Below, in pieces: positions 56,690-64,000 of a DNA stretch of 64,000 bases (position 1 is the first letter of the stretch; every line of letters begins with the position of its first letter). The stretch covers positions 4,588,001 to 4,652,000 of the forward strand of contig NC_060024.1 in NCBI RefSeq assembly GCF_021134715.1, in the 5' to 3' direction. The position numbers and the translations under genes were made by a program. The DNA comes from Daphnia pulex. Its lineage: Eukaryota > Arthropoda > Branchiopoda > Diplostraca > Daphniidae. The notes below the pieces were generated by a model. It saw only the letters and a list, made by a program, of their open reading frames with translations, did no database searches and was not told the origin of the DNA.

Positions 56690-59600
56690 AAGAGAATTTG
56701 AGGAAAGGAGCAAATGGTAAGAGCGTTTAAATCAGCTACGACAAACGGAAGAACCAGTAGTTTTGCCAAACGATTCGGATAATCCAAATATACCAGAACC
56801 TTTAATAAGAAATAATACTATAGACATTCTTCCCTACAAACAACTTCTTAAGCAAACTCGTGCTGTACTAGATTCAAGTGAAATCACAAAAAGTACTGCA
56901 AATACAGAAAAAAAACCTTTTAATCTTTTCAATATTTACTTTTCCAACGAGGAAGTTCCAGACTGTCAGTAATTTTTTAACCAATACGAGCATACTAGGA
57001 TTACTGAGATCCCCTTGACCATTTTATTGTTGAATTGAAATACTTGTGAAAATAAAATAAAAGAGTAGATCTAACGAATTCCGAGTTTGAATCCGCGTCG
57101 ACACTCGACAGCTTTGCTTCTAACTCAACCTAATATAGTAACGCCTCTCGATCTATTTACGAAATGTTAATAGAAAACTGATTACGAATCTACTGAATCA
57201 GAATATTAATCCGTTGTTTCAGTAGAAATAAGACCTACAGAGACAAATTTTTATCTCTTGCCTATATCAAACAAGGGGGACGAGATAAATTTAGAAAATT
57301 CTTCTGGAACTTTACCTAAAAAGTTGCAAGTAAAACAGATTTATCTATTGGCCTAACTTCCACAACTAGTGCGTAAATGCATCATTCCTTCACGACCAAA
57401 ACCTACAGAACCATGGTAGCAACTTCTTGTCCACAGACGGAAAATTTTGCCGTTTTCTTTCTAAAAGTTAATTAATAATTATAATGATTATAGTTTTGAA
57501 ATCAACGATGAGGGTGTGATTGCAGGATTTTCCAAATCCATTTTAAAAATGTGACCTTTTCCGCTAATTTCCAATACTTGACTTTCGGCTAGCAAGACTA
57601 ATGAAGAAAATTCCACAATCATTGCGAATTGTTGAATTTCGTTTGAGATGAAATTGAATTTTAATGAAAGTGAACTCACAATCCATGTTAGTTTGATGCT
57701 AGACAAAGGTAAATATTGTACTTAAGATTAAGATAGTACTTAAGCGGATTCTACTTGAGACTCCGCAGAACTGTAAGTTATACACTGTTACGGAAAAAAT
57801 TACGATTACGGTCTGGATCAGCTTTACCGTGGCGATCCAGCAGAATGAAAAAGATGAAATTAATTAAGACGATGAGAGAAGAGAAATAACTTCAAAATCA
57901 ACGTGCCTAAAAAGTTGTCCACGATTCCATGATTGACCAACCACCATAGATTGGACAATCAGTCGTAACAAATACTCAGAATTTTGTGAAGGAAAAATAG
58001 GTGGAGCACTGCCACCACGATTCAGCAACCAAAAGCCGGGATGAAGAAGACCGGAATGACGATTACGAGCTGAATTCACTTTGCCGTAGTGATTGTGCGT
58101 ACAGGGAAAATAGCAAACACGGTAACGTGGGAGATAAGGGCCAAACAGCAACAGAAACACGGCAGCAAAAAACAGATAAAACACGAAAAGTTACAAACGC
58201 TCCAACGATGATGATGAATGACATGAACGATGGAAGAAGCTTTCCCGGTCGATACACAAAAAAAATTTGCCGAGAAAACTTAAACTCGAATTTATTGATT
58301 CTCGTCTATGAGCCGTTCCAAATGTGAATGTTCGATCAACAATTACGACAATTAAATTTCGATTCTAAAATTGAACAGCTTTCGTAGTGGGCAGAGTCCA
58401 CTGTTCGATCGTCGTCTATTGATATGGAAAACATTTTATTCCTACATAGTTCAGAAGAAATGCTTTGTGATTTAGCAAGATCTTTTGGCTAATCTATCGT
58501 ACAAATATTTAACAACTATTTTACATCAGATTACACCAAAGAGGCAGTTTCCCACCAGATAAAAGCACCAAAACCTACACTCCATCATAAATTTATATAC
58601 GAGATATTAATTTGAGCCATTGATTCAACGAATAAAATAGAAAATAGTCTAGTAAAGCTACATGCATTAATCGAAGACAAAATTGTTTGTTTTGAACAAT
58701 CTTTAAAGGTCTCATGGTCCTGGTAATCTCTTAATTAAACTAAATTTGGCAATTAGTGTGTTTCGTGTATAATAGATGATTTGGATACAATTAATTCCCT
58801 GATACCAAATGCGACATGTAAACTGGAAAAATTTAAAATGCAGTGCAAAATTGCTTGTCTATTGAACGATGACTTATTGAATTTGTTTGGTCTCTCTCAG
58901 TTTGTAAACAAGAAGGATACAAGAAAGTTGTAATTCCCAATAGATCTGAAGAGATACTGAATCGTCCATCCACGAACAAATTTTTATGTGTTCTAAATCT
59001 AAGTTATTGAGGGATGCATTACAAAATAACCGAACGATTGTGAGAAAACTTCGTCATAGAGCGCACAGTCTTGAAAAATTGAACAATAATTGAAAAATGT
59101 TGTTGGATTTCAAACGACCATTTTCTATAAATCTGAAAATCCCATGGAATGATCTGTAGAGTCATTAATAGAAATTTTCGATCGGGAAATAATAATCATT
59201 CTGAGAAACGAGCATCCTTTTAACAGTGCCAGTTAAAAAATTTAATGCTCCCACATAGACCTTAACATCCCCTAAAATAGACGAATTAATTATTTATTTA
59301 GCTTCTGGATTTCAAGAAAACCACAAAACAATGAAGATATTGTTATGGGACCTTAAAATGTCCCATAGCTATCCAAGAAAGAAGTCCAACGGTTCGGTTT
59401 ATTAGAGAGCAAGAATTACTTACACTTCCCTGTGAAAATATCATTATTAGTAACACCGGAACAACCAAGTGTGCAGCCGGAATAACAAACGTCAACCTGA
59501 CAAGACGAAAAATGATTGTCAATGATCTAACAGGTAAAAAAAAGAGAGTTAGCTTTAGGTCGATAAAATGGCCTGCAAATCTCTTTTGCTGTGGATTCAA

Positions 59601-61330
59601 TCTAGGCAGCAGTTTGTGGGCGAGATTGACTTTGGCAACGTGTCAATGAATTGTGATAAGAATAAACTCATAAACGAAGAATGTGAAGAAGAAGAAACAT
59701 ATGTCAAAGAGAATTCAAAATAAACAATTGGTCATGGTAGAGGTATAGATGGAGAAAATATTTCAGAAAATGTTGCGTTCAGTCAAGAAGACAATCCATT
59801 AGAGCACAATGAGTGCTAGCAAAGAGTCTCCTGAATTTCGTTATAACCGGATTAAGGAAGAGATACTCCTCACCAGCTGGCTGTTGGCCATTGGTGAGGC
59901 TAACTGCATGGAAGACGATAAGATTTTGCCTTTGAATTCACGTCATGAAAAACTTGAAGAAATACGATTTAAAGTTGACATAATTGTTGGAGATAATGCA
60001 AACGTTCGTGTAAAGCTGTTTAAGTTACTAAGAAGAACAACTGATAGAAAAGTAACGGATCCTGCAGATTCATCTAGATATTTGTTTGTTTTGTTCGACC
60101 ACACGCAATTTCTGAAAAAAAGACCAGGAATGAATTGATAGACCGTCACTTGAAATGCAATTGAGAATTGATTGATTTGTTCTTGATAAAGTAACTGTTT
60201 GCAAAAATAATGGATTGATATCTAACCAGAAGACATGTTGATCCGACAAACTTTGAGCGAATGAAAGTTAAATATGCAAGGAATCTTTTCAGTTCTGAGC
60301 ATTGCGAAGTACGCATGATTTGAAGGAACTTGGTTTCGAAAATGTAGAACCGCTTGTGAATTTCTTTCAATTTGTCTGGAAACAGTTTAACTACCACGAC
60401 TTTTGCAACCTGATTCTGTATTATCACTAGAGGGAAGCTTCGAAAAAGCCATTTTCTGATTAAAACAACGAACAACTATATGATCTCGACGAATAAATAC
60501 TGGATGGTTGATCACTGCTTGAGCGCGATTGAAAGAAGTAATCGGACACAACTAGCAAGATGAGTTGTTAAAGGCCTTTGATAACCGGAGATGTTCTGAA
60601 GAAAAAAGATGCCCGAATTATGAATGCAAGAAAACCAGAATGTACAAAATTATGGGAAAAAGAAATCTTGAAGAAAATGGAATCAGTTAATTAAATTTTT
60701 GATGGAGGTTACATTGCTCTCCAGTTTACACATTTTTTTATTTTGTTCATTTCTCAAAATATCTTGTAAAATTAGATCAAATTACAATACACGTGTAAAT
60801 CAAAAATGTAAAAATAGACAAACATCAAAGGAGATCATCTTTATTTCCGTGGAACGTTTAGCAAAGACGAGATAATTCTATCGTCCGGACATCGAGAACT
60901 ATTTGCCGTCACAAAAACGTTGGAATAAATGGGCAAGATTACAAACAGAGCTACCAATATATATTGGCTCACTGATTGCCAAAATATGGCGGCTTTTTTA
61001 ATAAAAGAATCAGGAAAAAGTCATATTTAGAAGGAGGTTTACCAAATCATGATTCGATTCAAGAGGCTCAACATCAGAATAATTTCAATTTATTGAATAC
61101 AAAACGACCCCCGAATCAAGATATCATACGATGACTCGAAAACCGTTGAAACGGACGAGTTGTTAAGTCAACGAAGAAACTTTCCAAAGGAACAACGAAA
61201 AATAAAACTTTACAATCGATTTATTCGCTTCCGATCGTAATTCAAAATGAAAATATTCTATTCGTATTTCTATTGTCCTAATACATCAGGTATCGACGAT
61301 TTTTTGCATTCTTGGGACGCGGAAGTAGCT
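56690..61330 (+). mobile_element. Heavily decayed retroelement (DIRS-like RNase H)
   Basis: Scattered open pieces lie on the plus strand. 56,690-56,972 reads a hydrophilic gag-like stretch ('VVLPNDSDNPNIPEPL'). 58,001-58,327 is Asp/Arg/Lys-rich. 60,835-61,078 reads RNase H wording: 'DHLYFRGTFSKDEIILSSGH', 'RELFAVTKTLE', a stop, 'NIYWLTDCQNMAAFLIKESG', a stop, 'KEVYQIM'. 61,080-61,330 adds 'DPRI', 'DDSKTVETDELL' and 'FYSYFYCPNTSGIDDFLHSW'. The block order (SS..REL.AV, W.TDS.N, DPRI…D.SK, DLFAS…FYS…GIDAF.H.W) is what I associate with DIRS-like tyrosine-recombinase retroelements. Stops are too frequent to define frames or limits, and no recombinase was recognised. Other pieces (59,405-59,640, 59,809-60,138) remain unassigned. 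Confidence 0.45.
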
Positions 61331-61335
61331 TGGAC

Positions 61336-61767
61336 CAAAAAGATTATCGTGTCTTCATTAAAAACATGAATTAATTAAAAGGAAATGCTGTCAGTCAGAT
61401 TGCTTCAATGTCTGAAGTCATGTTGGATATTACTGCAGCAGATGTTCTTGACTGCACTAATTCATCTATCCCTACTGGTAATAATCATTTATCAAACAAT
61501 GCCGATACAGGTGTCTATTGATTAACCTAACTTTTCAATTACCAGAATTCTATCGTGCTGCTTCTACAGATCTGTCAGCAAAAGTGGTGTTGAATACTAA
61601 AGCAGACATCTCAAAAGAAGACAGTTCTATTGAATCAATCAGCACTACTGGTAAATATATTCATTTATTAACCATAAAGATTATCGTGTCTTCATTAAAA
61701 ACATGAATTGATTTAAAGGAAATGCTGTCAGTCAGATTGCTCCAATGCCTGAATTCATGTTGGATAT
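61336..61767 (+). repeat. Direct repeat of about 97 bp flanking an exon-like unit
   Basis: 61,338-61,433 and 61,676-61,767 are nearly identical ('gattatcgtgtcttcattaa' … 'catgttggatatt'), spaced 338 bp. Between them lie two exon-like pieces with good splice edges: 'DVLDCTNSSIPTG' with donor gtaataat, and acceptor ttaccag with 'STDLSAKVVLNTKADISKED'. The second repeat copy ends exactly where the LTR begins. Confidence 0.75.
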
Positions 61768-62307
61768 TGTAAGGATCCATCGACCGCGAACGCCGTGAAA
61801 TCGAAAATAAATGTTACTACAGTTAAATTTAAGTATAATTCTAAATGAATAAAAAAATGCATCCGTTTGACCTCCTTTCACATCTGGCAAGGCCAGATGA
61901 CTGCTTGTTGACTCCGACCCCATGGGATCGGAGTATTCACACCTTGCTTCGCTCAAACCCTAATTGTTCACACCCTCTTTTTTATGACTTGCCCTCCGTT
62001 GAACTTTCTTATCGCTAACCTTGCCTATTGTATACCAACATTTTGACCTTCTATGAACTTTGATAAGAACTTGTGTAGCACGTAGAATATTAATTCCCTC
62101 GGCGGTGATTAAAAACATCCGACCTTGCAACTTGAAATAAATAGCTGGTCGTTTTGGCCGATGGGCCAGTCCATTTTTGATACGCGCACTGTGCGGGTGG
62201 TTGTAACGCTCCTCTCTGTATTAGTAATTGTCCTTTTTAGTAAATAAACTTTTAGCTTCCCTCAAACCCAACTCGTTCCGTGTCGTGTTCTTTCCGTGTC
62301 AGTTACA
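61768..62307 (+). mobile_element. 5' LTR of an LTR retrotransposon
   Basis: Begins TGTAAGG and ends AGTTACA, giving a perfect 5-bp inverted terminus (TGTAA/TTACA). It contains an 'aaataaata' TATA-like element (about 62,136) and 'agtaaataaacttttag' (about 62,238) as a polyadenylation signal, followed by a short U5. It is inserted into the 61.7-kb repeat. The sequence after it is 'atagtgccagc', a possibly degenerate primer-binding site. An alternative end at 62,686 ('tctaca') is followed by 'tggtggcagcgaacc', which looks like a better tRNA primer site. I prefer the first because of the inverted terminus and base-composition change. Confidence 0.65.
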
Positions 62308-63251
62308 ATAGTGCCAGCTTCCCCATCATCACCCAGTCCCGGTCTCCGCGCCGCCTTGATCCTTGAGCCTCGGCCGCCGTCTACCCAGCCAACCGCGCTT
62401 CGTCCAGTCACGCCGGCCGTCTACCCCGCCGACCGCCGCCTCACCCTCATCTAGCTCCATCTACTGTCGCTGCCCACTAGCTCACCACCTCCACCACCTC
62501 GCCTTCACGCCATTACCCCCCTCTGAAACATGGTTCAGCAGTAAGTCTCGAAAAATCCTTGTATCTCTCATAACAGCTGACACTAGATGAGACCTTCACA
62601 CCCAGACCTTGTACCTGTCGGCCGAAAGTATTGACCACACATCAATCCTTTCGGGCAACAGACAGCGAGACGGGAGGAGTTCTACATGTGGTGGCAGCGA
62701 ACCAGGTTCCCTTTCCCCCCCCCGCATTGTACTGGTCGGATCCATCGACCTATGGGCCGCCGCCGTTACCAAGAAAACCCCCCAATAGCGTTCATCTTTT
62801 CACCAATTTTATACAAGTCAAAACAAGGTCATCGACAGTTGAGTCAAGTTAACGTGGGTCGTAAATCAGAGAAGGGAATGACTTGCATCGAGGTCAGCGG
62901 GAACAATAAACCGCAATAAACAAACGAGGGGAATGGAATATTTTGCCGATAAGTAGAACGCTGGCAACATACCTTGGGGCCACAAAAGATTACGTCCCGC
63001 AATTTAACTACACAACACACAAAGACTGAAACTGGTAAAAAAGAAAGAAATAACAAATGATAGGGAGAGAAAAATCAGAATTTGTTCTTGCCTAAATACA
63101 GGGGCAAGTTGCGTCTTCTTTTGTCGATAGCGGCTTCGCACCAGTTTCCTCGAGGGTGAATTGAGATCATCCTCGCTGCCGCCATATGAAAGGTTTTGTA
63201 AAATCTCCACTCAGTGTTCAGTAATATGACTCCCCCGCCCTCCTTTTTTAA
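62308..63251 (+). other. Retrotransposon leader region
   Basis: GC-richer leader between the LTR and the open gag frame, with CG-rich proline-coding patches at 62,340-62,530 and the 'tggtggcagcgaacc' motif at 62,689. A minus frame at 63,075-63,362 is probably a shadow. Confidence 0.4.
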
Positions 63252-64000
63252 AAAACTTACAAAATCGTTCAAGAGTTCCTTTTCACGCAAACACCCCGAG
63301 GGCGCCACCGGTGCGTCCAACCTTCCCCCCTTGAAATAACGCAGGAATTTGAGGATCAGCAATTGGGCATAAACCCAACCATTAACTCTAACTGGGAGTT
63401 AGTGGGCGCTAGACCAAAGACAACCGCTTCTCAACCAACCCCGCACGCGCATAGTGGAAGGGATTGTGGGGCTTATTTATACTTGGCGGAACTCGCGCAA
63501 CAGCTCAAGGAATACGACCCATCACAGGAAGCTGAAAGAAGGGCTCTTTTAGCCAAAAACGAAACACTCATCAGCGAAGCCGAAAACACACTTGTCAACT
63601 CTTTCAATTCTCAAAATTTCTTTCTACATTACGGGAATCTCCCAATAATAGACGTCCCTCAGGACGAATTGTTGTTTGAGATCAAACACCATCTCCTTCT
63701 AAACCATAGAGAGCTATTGAATGATTCAGAACTCACCGATGCTGTTCGGGCACTACTAATTACGCGCCCGGAATTGGACACCCCTGTTAAGTTATTTCGT
63801 TATCTTGAGCTACAGACTAACTATTCCCCCTTACTGTCCCCAACGGATCAACAGCCATTACTTGAAAATACAACCCCGTCCACCTTTCATCCAATTCCGT
63901 CCTGTTCTACAGGCAATAAAGCAGCAGTACCGTTAACGATCAACGAATCCCCCATAGAAAAGAATCCGTCTTTTTGTCCTTTTTCTCCCCCGGTTACTCA
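63252..64000 (+). CDS. LTR-retrotransposon gag, open to the window end
   Basis: The frame is open for 249 codons from the stop at 63,249 to the last base, with no internal stop. No ATG occurs in the visible part, so the start is spliced, non-AUG or upstream in another frame. From 63,330 the reading is 'LEITQEFEDQQLGINPTINS', then 'AELAQQLKEYDPSQEAERRA', a helical stretch with 'IIDVPQDELLFEIKHHLLLN' and 'DAVRALLITRPELDTPVKLF', and a Pro/Ser/Thr-rich tail ('PSTFHPIPSCSTGNKAAVPL'). Helical bundle then Pro/Ser-rich linker is gag-like. Its position about 1 kb downstream of an LTR supports this. No zinc knuckle, protease or RT is reached, so the family (Gypsy or BEL/Pao) is undecided. The intact frame suggests a young insertion. 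Confidence 0.65.

Noticed and set aside
59405..59640. Cys-containing open piece resembling a glycoprotein ectodomain
   Set aside because: Considered as a retroelement envelope remnant; no signal peptide, cleavage site or fusion peptide is visible, so no assignment.
60225..60370. Similarity to P-element/THAP9 transposase ('PTNFERMKVKYARNLF')
   Set aside because: The wording is suggestive, but it is short, followed by stops, and surrounded by retroelement pieces; not enough to call a P-like element.
62689..62703. TGGTGGCAGCGAACC as the primer-binding site defining a 919-bp LTR
   Set aside because: Possible, but the 5-bp inverted terminus, short U5 after the polyadenylation signal and base-composition change favour an LTR end at 62,307; kept as an alternative only.
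1..64000. tRNA or rRNA genes
   Set aside because: I looked for cloverleaf-like segments with A and B boxes and for rRNA core sequences and saw none; a tRNAscan-SE run would settle it.

Overview
The window is eukaryotic nuclear DNA. It is AT-rich, has short GT-AG introns of about 55-75 bp, and contains no bacterial operons, Shine-Dalgarno sites, rRNA or tRNA genes. Intron size, the gene families seen (Star-type FkbM proteins, GT10 fucosyltransferases, a caspase, MMADHC, TTC30) and the transposon spectrum suggest an arthropod, most likely a branchiopod crustacean such as Daphnia. That identity is inference. Almost everything recognisable is transposon-derived or a broken copy of a host gene.

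0-22 kb: a GC-rich fibronectin-III receptor pseudogene (3.4-4.1 kb), a 701-bp terminal-inverted-repeat element (4.1-4.8 kb), two exons of a Star/FkbM-type protein (7.0-7.5 kb), a 1.67-kb inverted-repeat element (9.65-11.3 kb), and a decayed cluster of two JmjN/JmjC demethylase-like copies flanked by two topoisomerase II-like ATPase fragments (12.2-16.6 kb). 22-34.6 kb: a decayed R2/NeSL-type retrotransposon, a Ty1/copia remnant, a CR1-like endonuclease scrap, a decayed transposon-associated protein, two adjacent fold-back elements (one carrying half of the 4.1-kb element), a caspase fragment and one MMADHC exon. 36-38 kb: pieces of a coiled-coil gene.

38,375-52,643 is the highlight: an apparent 14.3-kb DNA transposon bounded by an 8-bp candidate target duplication, with subterminal arrays of a 12-bp motif. 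Both ends carry oppositely oriented copies of one gene. The right copy encodes a zinc-finger protein with a full HECT ubiquitin-ligase domain and catalytic cysteine. The left copy has a premature stop and lacks the HECT exons. Between them lies an intact nine-exon MULE transposase (596 aa, FLYWCH finger, DDE residues), then a Ser/Tyr-repeat ORF and two tandem broken alpha-1,3-fucosyltransferase copies that look like captured host genes.

52.6-64 kb: a TTC30/IFT70 pseudogene, a well-preserved multi-exon gene of unknown function (54.5-56.4 kb), a heavily decayed retroelement with a DIRS-like RNase H (56.6-61.4 kb), and the 5' LTR and open gag reading frame of an LTR retrotransposon that runs off the end of the window.
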